Shown: positions 17,774 to 26,639 of the stretch, in pieces
Layout: the number at the start of each line of letters is the position of its first letter
Position numbering within the stretch: position 1 is the first letter of the stretch
Assembly: GCA_019636285.1 (NCBI GenBank)
Contig: JAHBXV010000043.1
Coordinates: 1-53,056, forward strand
Origin: Planctomycetaceae bacterium
GTDB lineage: Bacteria > Planctomycetota > Planctomycetia > Planctomycetales > Planctomycetaceae
Direction of reading: 5' to 3'
Length of the DNA stretch: 53,056 bases
Made by a program: the position numbers and the translations under genes
Notes under the pieces: generated by a model
What the model was told of the DNA's origin: nothing
The model's database searches: none
Seen by the model: only the letters and a program-made list of their open reading frames with translations

Positions 17774-18970
17774 GTGGAGTTGATCGGTCACGGACTCCTG
17801 ATCGTTGGTCAGTTGCTGGCCGCCGCGATGCCCGTCGAGGCGACGTCGCTCAGCGGGACGACGCTGCGCGGGGAACTCGTCGCATTCGCGGAGGACCGCG
17901 TTGAAGTGAAGACCGACCAAGGGCCGCAATCGATTCCGACGCGGGATCTTCTGGAAGTACGCTGGCCCGAAGTTGCCACGACGGATCGCGCCGCGGAGGG
18001 AGAAGAAATTCGCCTCGCGGATGGTTCGACGCTACGAGCAACCGTGGTCTCGCTCACTGGCGGGAAACTGCGTTTGCGGCACGCGCTCCTGGGAGAGATC
18101 GAGCTGGCACAGGCCGGCGTACGGGGGATTCGCTTCGGAGCCAGCGATCCCGCGGTCGACGCGGCCTGGACGGCGCTGTTTGAACGGCCTTCTCGAAGCG
18201 ACCAGGTGGTGATCCGCAAAGCTGACGTGCTCGATCATCTGGATGGCGTGATCTCGAATATTGGCGATGAGACCATCGGCTTTCTGTTGGATGGGCAGAC
18301 CGTCGCGGTCAAAAAGACGCGGGCCTTTGGGATCCTGTTCGGAACGCCGTCCGACGCACCACAGCCCGTACAAGATGTCCGGATTGAACTCGCGTCGGGC
18401 GAGCGATTCACGGCCCAAAAGGTCGCGCTGGAACGTCAGCCCGACGGCGAGTGGATGGCCCGGGTGACAGCGCCGTTCCAGGTCGACATTCCATCGACTG
18501 CTCTTCGCGGACTGGATTGGAGCCGTGGGAAAATTGCCTATGTCTCGGACCTGGAGCCGCGAGGGGTCGACTATCGGCCGTTTCTGGGGAACTTTGTTTG
18601 GGAATATCGCCGCAACCAGGATCTGGAGGGGCGACCGCTGCGGCTGAAGGGGCGAGTCTATTCGCGCGGGCTGGCGATTCATGCCAACGCGAAGACCGAA
18701 CTGACGTATCGCATCGGGGGAGAGTATCGACGGCTTCAGGCGACGGTCGGAATCGATGACGAGTTTCGTCTGCGGAATGTGGCGGATTTCAAGATTCTTG
18801 GCGATGGCAAGGTGTTGTTCGAACATGAAGTGTCTCCGGAAAAGCCGCCGGCGGCTGTCGACCTGGATGTGACCGACGTTGTCGAATTGAAGATCATCGC
18901 GGAATGCGGAAACGATCGCCTGGATATTGGCGATCGGATTCATCTGGTGGATGCGCGACTATTGAAGTAA
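17774..18970 (+). CDS. Secreted NPCBM-domain protein
   Basis: 398 aa. A short hydrophobic N-terminus (about 5-20) suggests export. Two small beta-barrel segments follow, each of the form L-x-G-E-L-V-x-F-x-x-D-x-V (near residues 30-60 and 90-115). The C-terminal 140 residues form an NPCBM (novel putative carbohydrate-binding) domain: GRVYSRGLAIHANAKTELTY, then RLQATVGIDDE and a closing IHLVDARLL strand. Such modules bind sugars on extracellular enzymes; here no enzyme domain is attached. Start GTG 17774 has AAGGA only 2-3 nt away; TTG at 17780 would give better spacing. Operon member, 54 bp after the previous gene. Confidence 0.82.
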   Translation: MELIGHGLLIVGQLLAAAMPVEATSLSGTTLRGELVAFAEDRVEVKTDQGPQSIPTRDLLEVRWPEVATTDRAAEGEEIRLADGSTLRATVVSLTGGKLRLRHALLGEIELAQAGVRGIRFGASDPAVDAAWTALFERPSRSDQVVIRKADVLDHLDGVISNIGDETIGFLLDGQTVAVKKTRAFGILFGTPSDAPQPVQDVRIELASGERFTAQKVALERQPDGEWMARVTAPFQVDIPSTALRGLDWSRGKIAYVSDLEPRGVDYRPFLGNFVWEYRRNQDLEGRPLRLKGRVYSRGLAIHANAKTELTYRIGGEYRRLQATVGIDDEFRLRNVADFKILGDGKVLFEHEVSPEKPPAAVDLDVTDVVELKIIAECGNDRLDIGDRIHLVDARLLK

Positions 18971-19054
18971 TGCGGGGCTTGATTCCACGCGCGCCGGAAC
19001 GGGGACGGGATGGTCTTCGCGGCCAGTGGACCTGGTGGGAAAGGAACTGACCGG

Positions 19055-20797
19055 ATGCGAACCCCGCGAGGACTCACGGTTTCGCGCTGGGCCGGATTGG
19101 CCTGTCTGGTGCTGGTGGCGGTCGGTCGACCGGCCGTCGCAGTCGATGATGCGGTTCTGGAGGCCGAGCGCGCCCGGATCGCGACGATCGAGAAGGTCGC
19201 TCCCAGCGTCGTTGCCATCTTTTCCTCCAAGGGAGGGGGCGGCGGTTCAGGGGTGCTGATTAGCCCGGATGGTTACGCGCTGTCGAACTATCACGTCACG
19301 AGCGCGTGCGGCGAGTTCATGAAGTGCGGTCTGAACGACGGCAAGCTGTACGACGCCGTGATTGTCGGGATTGATCCCACGGGCGATGTCGCGCTCATCA
19401 AGATGCTGGGACGGGACGATTTTCCGGTGGCCACCCTCGGCGACAGCGACCAGCTCAAGCAGGGTGACTGGGTCTACGTGATGGGGAACCCGTTCCTGCT
19501 GGCGACCGATTTCGCGCCGACGGTGACATATGGAATCGTGAGCGGCGTGCATCGCTATCAGTACCCGGCCGGCACGATCCTGGAATACACCGACTGCATT
19601 CAGACCGATGCGTCGATCAATCCCGGAAATTCGGGAGGTCCGCTGTTCAACTCGGCTGGCGAACTGGTCGGCATCAACGGGCGCGGTTCGTTCGAGAAGC
19701 GTGGGCGTGTGAACGTGGGTGCCGGTTACGCGATCTCCATCAATCAGATCAAGCACTTCCTCGATCACTTGAAGAGCGGACGAATTGTCGACCATGCCAC
19801 TCTGGGGGCGACCGTCCGGACCGATCGCCTCAGCCGAGCGGTTGTGGTCGATTCCATCCTGCCCCAGTCGGAAGCCTTTCGGCGCGGGCTGCGCGAGGGG
19901 GACGAAATTGTTTCGTTCGCTGGGCGGCCCATCGGCAGCGTCAACCAGTTCAAGAACATTCTGGGCATCTATCCCGATGGATGGACGGTGCCGCTCGTCT
20001 ATCGTCGCGAAGAGCAGAAGACCGAAATCTACGTGCGGCTGCGTCCCCTGCACCACCAGTCGGAACTTGCCGAGACGCAAGGTCCGAAGGTTCCCGATCC
20101 GCGGCAGCCCCCGCACCCGGGGCCAGACGGAGGCCCGCAGCCCCCACCGGCGGAGGCTGCGAAGGATGATTTAGACGCGGACCTCAAGAAGTTGCATGAG
20201 GGGCGGCCGGGATACGCGAACTACTATTTCAATCGCCAGCACCAGTCACGTCTCGAAGAGGGGCTGAAGGAATTCGCGGGCTGGAGCGGTCGGCGGGGAA
20301 CGTGGAAGTTTTCGGGCGCGACCGATGCCAATCAGACGTTTCGCGTGCTGCTGGCGGAACAGTCGGTTGGCATGTGGCTGGACGATAAGCCCTACCTGCA
20401 ACCCCTGGATGCCGTCGATTGGCTGGATGAGCCGCCGGGAACAGGCGGGCTGCTGGTCGCGTTTCAACAGTTCAAATGGCTGGTCTCCGAGGGGCCAGAG
20501 GCATTCACGGAGTTCGCCTACTTCGGAAGCGAGCCGCTCGATGGTCGCGGTCCGCTGGTTGATGTGCTTTTGACTGAGCGAGGCACGCTGGGGGCACGCT
20601 GGTATTTCCGACAGTCCGATGGCGCGCTGATCGGCTACGACTCGTCGCTACTGGCTGATCAGGACGAATGCCGCATCCGGTTTGTCGAAACGGTCGCGTT
20701 CTCGGGGCTGAGGTTTCCGGCGACGTTCTCGGTTTCTTCGGGCGACAAGCAACTGGGTGTCTTCAAAGTCCAGCAGGTGGAGCCCCCGGCAAAATGA
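19055..20797 (+). CDS. HtrA-like trypsin-fold protease with PDZ domain (intact triad)
   Basis: 580 aa. Signal peptide (1-29). Trypsin-like domain with all three catalytic residues: H80 (LSNYHVT), D111 (TGDVALI) and S193 (NPGNSGGPL). A PDZ domain covers about residues 265-345 (LREGDEIVSFAGRPIG), and a proline-rich linker leads to a 200-residue C-terminal domain of unknown fold. Envelope proteases of this family degrade or refold damaged proteins. ATG 19055 has AAGGA at 19041-19045. Its stop overlaps the next start. It is the only catalytically intact member of a three-gene paralogous row. Confidence 0.9.
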   Translation: MRTPRGLTVSRWAGLACLVLVAVGRPAVAVDDAVLEAERARIATIEKVAPSVVAIFSSKGGGGGSGVLISPDGYALSNYHVTSACGEFMKCGLNDGKLYDAVIVGIDPTGDVALIKMLGRDDFPVATLGDSDQLKQGDWVYVMGNPFLLATDFAPTVTYGIVSGVHRYQYPAGTILEYTDCIQTDASINPGNSGGPLFNSAGELVGINGRGSFEKRGRVNVGAGYAISINQIKHFLDHLKSGRIVDHATLGATVRTDRLSRAVVVDSILPQSEAFRRGLREGDEIVSFAGRPIGSVNQFKNILGIYPDGWTVPLVYRREEQKTEIYVRLRPLHHQSELAETQGPKVPDPRQPPHPGPDGGPQPPPAEAAKDDLDADLKKLHEGRPGYANYYFNRQHQSRLEEGLKEFAGWSGRRGTWKFSGATDANQTFRVLLAEQSVGMWLDDKPYLQPLDAVDWLDEPPGTGGLLVAFQQFKWLVSEGPEAFTEFAYFGSEPLDGRGPLVDVLLTERGTLGARWYFRQSDGALIGYDSSLLADQDECRIRFVETVAFSGLRFPATFSVSSGDKQLGVFKVQQVEPPAK

Positions 20798-21849
20798 GCG
20801 GGATCACGGACGAACGGCGGTTATTCGGACGGCTGAGGACGGCTGCGCTCGTTGCGGTTGTCCTGACGTGTCACGCTCCCATGACTGTCCGGGGTCAGGA
20901 TGCGTCTGCGGTCGAACCGATCCGCCATGTCGCCAGCCGAGTCGTCAAGATCTTCGGGGCCGGTGGACTTCAGGGGCTGTCCGACTTCGGCTCAGGATTT
21001 CTGATTTCGGCTGACGGGCACATTGCCACGGTCTGGAGTCATGTGCTGGATGCCGAGTTCGTGACGGTCGTCCTCGATGACGGCCGCCGTTTTGAAGGCA
21101 AACTTGTCGGCGCGGAACCGGCGCTTGATGTCGCGGTCCTCAAGATCGATGGCGAAAACCTGCCGTATTTTGAACTCACTGACGCCGTGCCGGCTTCCTT
21201 GGGATCGCGCGTGCTGGCGTTCAGCAATATGTTCGAAGTGGCGAATGGCGACGAACCGGTCTCCGTGCAGCACGGAGTGCTGTCCGCTCGCATCAACATG
21301 TCGGCCCGGCGTGGCGCGTTTGAGAGCCGTTATGACGGCCCGATTTACGTGGTTGATGCCATCACGAACAATCCGGGAGCGGCAGGCGGCGTTCTGACAA
21401 CGCGTGACGGGCGGCTATTGGGCATGCTCGGGAAGGAACTTCGCGACGCTCGCACCGGCACCTGGTTGAACTATGCGCTGCCTATTGAAGTCTTGCGGAC
21501 TCCGATCACGCAGATCGTGACCGGCGATTTCTCGAAAAAAGAGACGGATCCCGACAACGTGCCGAAGCGGTTGAATCGCTACGCGCCGCGTGACTTTGGT
21601 CTCGTCATGATTCCTGACGTCGTTGCCCGAACGCCGCCGTATGTCGATCGCATTCCGGCCGATGGCCCGGCCGCTGGGAAAATCCAACCGGGCGATCTCA
21701 TCATTTTCGTTGGCGATACGCTGGTCTCCTCGGTTCGAGTTCTCAATGAAGAAATCGGGAAACTGGAGTCGGGCGGAAACGTGCGACTTGTCGTCCGCCG
21801 AGGCAACGAACTGGTGACTGTCGAACTGCCGATTCCCCGGAAGAATTGA
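20794..21849 (+). CDS. HtrA-like pseudoprotease (Ser replaced by Ala)
   Basis: 351 aa. Signal peptide about 1-35. The trypsin-like fold is clear: H83 (VWSHVLD) and D112 (ALDVAVLKID) are retained, but the nucleophile motif GNSGG reads GAAGG, with A197 in place of serine. A PDZ domain ends the protein (about 265-350; IQPGDLIIFVGDTLV). It should bind but not cleave peptides. Coupled to the upstream active protease by an ATGA overlap and 7 bp from the next gene, so all three are probably made together. The loss is in the sequence itself; a binding role is inference. Confidence 0.88.
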   Translation: MSGITDERRLFGRLRTAALVAVVLTCHAPMTVRGQDASAVEPIRHVASRVVKIFGAGGLQGLSDFGSGFLISADGHIATVWSHVLDAEFVTVVLDDGRRFEGKLVGAEPALDVAVLKIDGENLPYFELTDAVPASLGSRVLAFSNMFEVANGDEPVSVQHGVLSARINMSARRGAFESRYDGPIYVVDAITNNPGAAGGVLTTRDGRLLGMLGKELRDARTGTWLNYALPIEVLRTPITQIVTGDFSKKETDPDNVPKRLNRYAPRDFGLVMIPDVVARTPPYVDRIPADGPAAGKIQPGDLIIFVGDTLVSSVRVLNEEIGKLESGGNVRLVVRRGNELVTVELPIPRKN

Positions 21850-21856
21850 ACCTGCC

Positions 21857-23860
21857 ATGCCGTTTCTGTCCGTCAGGGTCGCGCGCTTGAAGACAGTTTC
21901 GCGACTCATGTCCCTCGCGACCGTGATGCTTGCCACTCTGGCGATGACGCCCAGCGGCCGGGCTCAGGAATCGGCCGCACTCGATGACCTGGAAGAACGC
22001 GCGTTTCGCGAAGCGGCTGCGGTCGCGGCGAACTCGGTCGTGCGCATTGAAACCCAGGGTGGGCTCGATGTTGTCGGCGAACTCGCGGCTGGTAGCGGAC
22101 CGACATCGGGCGTGGTGGTGGGACAGGACGGCTGGATCATCTCCAGCTCGTTTAATTTCACGAATCGCCCAACATCGATTGTCGTGACGCTCGCGGATGG
22201 TCGGCGGTTCGCGGCGCAGCGGATCGCGGAAGATACGAGCCGACATCTGACACTGCTGAAGATCGAGGCGACGGGACTGGAGGAGCCGCAAGCTGTTCCG
22301 GAACGTGAGATTCGAGTCGGGCAATGGGCCATTGCCATCGGGCGGACGTTCGACGTCGCCACGCCGAACATCTCGGTGGGCATTGTCTCGGCGGTGAAGC
22401 GTATCTGGGGCAAGGCGATTCAGACGGATGCCAAAGTTTCTCCGGTTAACTACGGTGGCGCATTGGTGGACATTCAGGGGCGTGTGCTGGGAGTTCTCGC
22501 CCCGTTGTCGCCACAGGGCGGCGACGAAACCGCGGGCGCCGAGTGGTACGACTCGGGAATTGGCTTCGCGATCCCGCTCGAAAGTGTGTTGCGCGGCCTC
22601 GGCCGGTTGCAGACGGGGACCGATCTGCATGCGGGCCTGATGGGGATTGGCTTTCGCGGCGAGCAATCGCCGACTGACCAACTGCTGATCGAAACAATTC
22701 GCGATCGTTCGCCTGCGGCGGCTGCGGAGATCAAACCCGGCGACAAGGTGATCGCGATTGAAGGCCAGTCAATCACGCGCTATTCGGAACTGCGGCAACT
22801 CCTCGGTTCGCGCTATGCGGGTGAGACGGTGAAAGTTGATGTCGAGCGAGTTGGCGAGAAACGCCAGGTCGAACTGACACTGGTCGCCGAATTGCCGGCC
22901 TACGAGGCCCCTAGCCTGGGAATTTTGCCCAGCCGCACGGATTCCGCCGAGCCTGGCGTCAACGTTCGATTCGTGGACAGTGGCGGACCGGCAGCCAAGG
23001 CTGGAATCGTGCCTGGCGATCGCATCGTCAAATGTGGTGATACCGCCGTGACGAACGTCGTGGAGTTACGGTCCGCGCTGGCAGGGTTTACCCCCAACGA
23101 TGCCGTCACGCTGGGGGTGCAACGTGACAAAGAGACGATCGATGTTGAGGTAACCCTCGGGCGGTTGATGTCCGACGTGCCCGCAGAGCTTTCCAGCGAG
23201 GCGGGGTCTGAGAATCCCGCCAAGGCGCCCGAGGGGACGGAAGTGGGGCTCCTTTCAGCGGCGCCGCCGGGACACGAGCGGAAATACTCGGCTTACGTTC
23301 CCGAAGACTATTCGCCGGATCGCCATTACGCACTGGTCGTCTATCTGGCCAGTGGCAACGATGGATTGCCCGCGCGATTTGCGAATGCCTGGAAGCCGGT
23401 TGCCGATCAGCGCTCGTTCATTCTGTTGGGCATCCCGTCTGGCCCGCGCGGCTGGCAGCCGGACGACGCCGAGTACGTGCGCGATTGCGTGACGCAGATG
23501 ACTGAAAAATATCGGATCGACGCCGACCGCGTGGTCCTGCATGTCGACGGCGAAGAAGCTGCCCCCATGGGATGGTCGCTCGCTTTTCGTGAGCGAACCC
23601 GGTTTCCGGGGGTCGCCATTCTGTCGACGCTCATTCCTCAGAAAGTGCCCGAGAATCTGCCGTCCCCGCGACAGCAGTTTTACCTGGGATGGTCTCTGGA
23701 TGATCCGCGCGCTTTACGGGCTCGCGATGCCCTGAAGGCTTTCGAGAAAGCGCGCCTGCCGGTGACGGTCGATGAGCGCCCGGAAGCTGAGAAAAAGGGT
23801 TCCGACGAGGCCGGTCGGGACCGGTTGGGCCGCTGGATCGATTCGCTCGATCGCATTTAG
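21857..23860 (+). CDS. Triad-less HtrA-like protein with two PDZ and hydrolase-like domains
   Basis: 667 aa. Signal peptide about 1-36. The trypsin-like domain (about 50-250) aligns with its neighbours but has F99 for His, H130 for Asp and Y199 for Ser. Two PDZ domains follow (about 255-345 and 350-435; IKPGDKVIAIEGQSI and IVPGDRIVKCGDTAV). The last 200 residues resemble an esterase/alpha-beta hydrolase (YVPEDYSPDRHYALVVYL), but the nucleophile elbow reads VDGEEAAPMG with no G-x-S-x-G. Both enzyme-like domains therefore look inactive. Likely a periplasmic binding or adaptor protein of the same row. Confidence 0.85.
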   Translation: MPFLSVRVARLKTVSRLMSLATVMLATLAMTPSGRAQESAALDDLEERAFREAAAVAANSVVRIETQGGLDVVGELAAGSGPTSGVVVGQDGWIISSSFNFTNRPTSIVVTLADGRRFAAQRIAEDTSRHLTLLKIEATGLEEPQAVPEREIRVGQWAIAIGRTFDVATPNISVGIVSAVKRIWGKAIQTDAKVSPVNYGGALVDIQGRVLGVLAPLSPQGGDETAGAEWYDSGIGFAIPLESVLRGLGRLQTGTDLHAGLMGIGFRGEQSPTDQLLIETIRDRSPAAAAEIKPGDKVIAIEGQSITRYSELRQLLGSRYAGETVKVDVERVGEKRQVELTLVAELPAYEAPSLGILPSRTDSAEPGVNVRFVDSGGPAAKAGIVPGDRIVKCGDTAVTNVVELRSALAGFTPNDAVTLGVQRDKETIDVEVTLGRLMSDVPAELSSEAGSENPAKAPEGTEVGLLSAAPPGHERKYSAYVPEDYSPDRHYALVVYLASGNDGLPARFANAWKPVADQRSFILLGIPSGPRGWQPDDAEYVRDCVTQMTEKYRIDADRVVLHVDGEEAAPMGWSLAFRERTRFPGVAILSTLIPQKVPENLPSPRQQFYLGWSLDDPRALRARDALKAFEKARLPVTVDERPEAEKKGSDEAGRDRLGRWIDSLDRI

Positions 23861-23910
23861 GGGCGGAACGCGATTGCGCGGCCTGTGCCGATCGTTGCCC
23901 ATCCGCAACG

Positions 23911-23924
23911 CACCTTTCAAGGTG
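23911..23924. promoter_or_regulatory. Perfect short palindrome ahead of the Gfo/Idh gene
   Basis: CACCTT and AAGGTG flank a TC spacer between the last HtrA-like gene and the next gene. It could be an operator or a small hairpin. No convincing promoter boxes were found around it. Confidence 0.25.
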
Positions 23925-24000
23925 GGAAAGTGTCACTGCATCTGTCATAGTTGATGGATGAGATGTGATTTACGGTTGAATTCTCGTGAGGACCGGCACG

Positions 24001-25266
24001 GTGGGGTTGAGTCGACGACAATTCCTGGGGCATAGCGCGCAGCAGGCCGCGACCGTGGCGGCCGGTGTAGCCGGACTGACCGGGGCGGCATTTGCCGGCT
24101 TGGGGGATGACCGCGTTCGCCTGGGCGTGATCGGTCTCCGCAATCGCGGGCGGGAACTGCTTGAACAGCTTGCCACCCTGCCCAATGCCGAAGTCGTGGC
24201 GCTTTGCGATGTCGACGACGTGCCGCTGGCGAAAGCCGAGTCTTATCTCAGTGCCACGCATCGTTCTCGCGTGACGATTGAACACGACTACCGGCGCCTG
24301 TTGGACAACCCACGGATCGACGCCATTGTTGTCGCGACGCCCGATCATTCGCATGTGCCGATCGCGCTGGCCGCGTGCGACGCCGGCAAGGATGTGTATC
24401 TCGAAACGCCGGGGACGCATTCGTACGCGGAAGGCTGGTGGCTGCTGGCGGCCATCGCACGAACAGGCCGCATCGTGCAGACGGGAGTGACCGAGCGTTC
24501 CGTCGCAGCCATCGATTCGGCGATCGAAGTCGTTCGCAGTGGCCGCCTCGGCAATGTGCGGACCGCGCGGGCCTGGGTGGCGCATCGGCGCCGACCGATT
24601 CCCCCGAAGGCCATCGGCGACGCGCCTGAGAACGTGGACTATGCCACCTGGCTGGGGCCGCATGGCGAACGACCGTTTCAGGCGAATCGATTTCATTTCA
24701 ACTGGCGCTGGTACTGGGACCACGGTGGCGGCGAATTGACTCACTGGGGTGTTCGCTGGATTGACGTTGCCTGCCGCGCGCTACAGCCGGGCTCACCGGA
24801 GACCGTTCAGGCTGTTGGCGGGAAGTATCATTTCCACGACGACCAGGAAACACCCGACACGCTGACGGTCCATTGGCAATTCGGTGGTTCGCAATTGACA
24901 TGGGAACACCGTCTGTGGTCGCCGCACGGCTGGGAAGGCCGCAGTTCGGGCGTGGCGTTCTATGGCGAACAGGGCACGCTCGTTGTCGATCGGGCCGGCT
25001 GGAAGATTTATGAGCAGTCAGCCGGCGCTGAAACCGCGTCCGGCGATGCGACGCGCGATCATCTGTCCGACTTCCTGCAAGCGGTGCTGACTCGCCGACA
25101 GCCGAAAGCCGCCTTCAGCGAGTTGCGTGAAGCGGAAGGACTCTGCCACCTGGGGAATGTCGCTTACCGCGTGGGTCGACCGCTTCATTTTGATGCACGG
25201 TCCCAGAAAGTGACCGGGGACGACGAGGCGAATCGTCTGCTGCTGCCGCCGTACGCGATGGCCTGA
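24001..25266 (+). CDS. Gfo/Idh/MocA-family protein with TAT signal and altered active site
   Basis: 421 aa. A twin-arginine signal (SRRQFLG, residues 4-10) and hydrophobic stretch precede a Rossmann domain (LGVIGLRNRG, 41-50) and a Gfo/Idh/MocA C-terminal domain. The family's conserved EKP reads ETP at 135-137, and the usual G-x-H-x-x-D reads GVRWID with R252 for His. Loss of both the lysine and the histidine argues against normal NAD(P)-dependent sugar oxidation. Start GTG 24001 has GAGGA at 23988-23992; GTG 23986 is an alternative without a ribosome site. The protein should be exported folded, perhaps with cofactor bound. Confidence 0.85.
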   Translation: MGLSRRQFLGHSAQQAATVAAGVAGLTGAAFAGLGDDRVRLGVIGLRNRGRELLEQLATLPNAEVVALCDVDDVPLAKAESYLSATHRSRVTIEHDYRRLLDNPRIDAIVVATPDHSHVPIALAACDAGKDVYLETPGTHSYAEGWWLLAAIARTGRIVQTGVTERSVAAIDSAIEVVRSGRLGNVRTARAWVAHRRRPIPPKAIGDAPENVDYATWLGPHGERPFQANRFHFNWRWYWDHGGGELTHWGVRWIDVACRALQPGSPETVQAVGGKYHFHDDQETPDTLTVHWQFGGSQLTWEHRLWSPHGWEGRSSGVAFYGEQGTLVVDRAGWKIYEQSAGAETASGDATRDHLSDFLQAVLTRRQPKAAFSELREAEGLCHLGNVAYRVGRPLHFDARSQKVTGDDEANRLLLPPYAMA

Positions 25267-25284
25267 CGATACGGAATTCCATAG

Positions 25285-25362
25285 GTGTGCCACTGGCTCT
25301 GCCAGTGCTCTTCTGCAAATCGATACTCGCGTTGCATCGCACTGGCGGAGCCAGTGGCACAC
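25285..25362. repeat. Inverted-repeat element, copy 1 (planctomycete-type dispersed repeat)
   Basis: Arms 25285-25308 and 25339-25362 are 24-nt inverted repeats with a single difference that still allows a G-T pair. Each arm is itself near-palindromic (CACTGGC...GCCAGTG). A related element lies at 49337-49413. It sits between the convergent Gfo/Idh and tadC genes, where it could also end both transcripts. I infer a REPIN/MITE-like dispersed repeat. Confidence 0.75.
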
Positions 25363-25395
25363 GCTTCGGCATGGCCAAGGACTGCTCAATTCCGC

Positions 25396-26544
25396 TTAAC
25401 GACCCGCGTTATTCCGCTGGTTGATTTCCATGATGGCTTCCGTGCCGGAATCGAGGGCGTCGGAGCCGCCGCTGTTGTAGAAGTCGGAAAGCTGGATCAC
25501 GGCCGGGCCCAACAGGAACAGGTAGACGGCGGGCATCAGGCAGAGCACCGTGGGAAACAGGAGGCGGAATGTCGCTCGGTTCCCTTTTTCGTCGGCCCGC
25601 TGCCGAAGGCTTTCGCGCATCGTGTCCGAGTATGAGGCCAACGCCTCGCTGACACTGGTCCCCATGCGCTCGGTCTGCGTGAGCAGACCGGTGAACGAGT
25701 GGACTTCGGGGACATCGATGCGGCGGCTGAAATTCTGCAGGGCGATTTCGAGCGAGCCCACGCGGGTTTGTTCGCCCACGATGCGGAGTTCCTGCGCGAG
25801 TGCCGGGTAAATAGGGCGCAAGTCGCCGAGGACGCGGTTCAGAGCATCGGGAATGGTGAGTCCCTGGCTGACGCACATGTTCATCAGGTCGAGGAGATCC
25901 GGCATGGCGCGCTCGATTTCGGAGCGGCGATCGCGGGCCTTTCCTCGCAGATACAATCGCGGAAGTGCCCATGCGAGTAGAGGCAGGATGATCAGACCGC
26001 CGACGGCATAGCCCTCGACTCGCGGAGGAGCGAGAACCACCAACCCTCCAGCCAGGACAACCGCCACCATGACGAGTGCGTAGCGGACGGCGGCGAAGTT
26101 TTCGATGGCGTGCGGTTCGTAGTAACCGGCTTGCTGAAGTTCCTGCAGCGTTTCTTCCGTGCCGGAACCACTTACGGGCAACATTGCGGCGAACGCGGGT
26201 GTTGCCGGACCGAAAACGAGATCGCCTTCGCCAGCGACGGGCAATTCACCGGCTCGAAGAACGGGAAGTCGATCGAAACCTTCTTTTTTCTCGAGCGGAA
26301 ACAGGGGTCGATCGACCAGATGCTCGGAACGCCGGGCGAGCGATTCCGCGGCCGGGTACAACAGCCGTTGTTCCAGCGGTTCGACCACTTCCTCGACGGC
26401 AGCCATTGGGGCTGGTTCGGGAGCAAGGGGCGGTTGAGCCGTCGACCGCCGGGCCAATCGTCGGCGGCGCATCCGCCAGACCATCGCGGCGACGATCAGC
26501 GCCGAGACGATGTAAAAGCCGATCAGGAATTCCTGGGTCAACAT
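25396..26544 (-). CDS. tadC: TadC-like type II/IV secretion F-family membrane protein
   Basis: 382 aa. An N-terminal helix (about 5-24) is followed by a long variable linker, two helices near 155-195, the T2SSF/GspF cytoplasmic domain (about 205-335; AMPDLLDLMNMCVSQGLTIPDAL and GTSVSEALASYSDTMRESLR), and a last helix near 340-360. TadC with TadB forms the inner-membrane platform of Tad pili. GGAG at proper spacing supports the ATG at 26544. It is the last gene of the minus-strand Tad operon, 95 bp after tadB. The linker of about 130 residues is longer than usual. Confidence 0.9.
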   Translation of the reverse strand: MLTQEFLIGFYIVSALIVAAMVWRMRRRRLARRSTAQPPLAPEPAPMAAVEEVVEPLEQRLLYPAAESLARRSEHLVDRPLFPLEKKEGFDRLPVLRAGELPVAGEGDLVFGPATPAFAAMLPVSGSGTEETLQELQQAGYYEPHAIENFAAVRYALVMVAVVLAGGLVVLAPPRVEGYAVGGLIILPLLAWALPRLYLRGKARDRRSEIERAMPDLLDLMNMCVSQGLTIPDALNRVLGDLRPIYPALAQELRIVGEQTRVGSLEIALQNFSRRIDVPEVHSFTGLLTQTERMGTSVSEALASYSDTMRESLRQRADEKGNRATFRLLFPTVLCLMPAVYLFLLGPAVIQLSDFYNSGGSDALDSGTEAIMEINQRNNAGR

Positions 26545-26639
26545 GTCATTTCTCCAGCCGGCGGTGGGGCGATGTGAGTTCGCCGCCAGGCGGCCGTCCG
26601 AGTGAATCGAATTCGCGGGTTGTTTCTATCGCTGCCGTA

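Noticed and set aside
25285-25635. Small plus-strand frame over the inverted repeat and tadC end
   Set aside because: It is the translated repeat arm (CHWLCQC type) followed by antisense of tadC. Such frames arise wherever this element lies.
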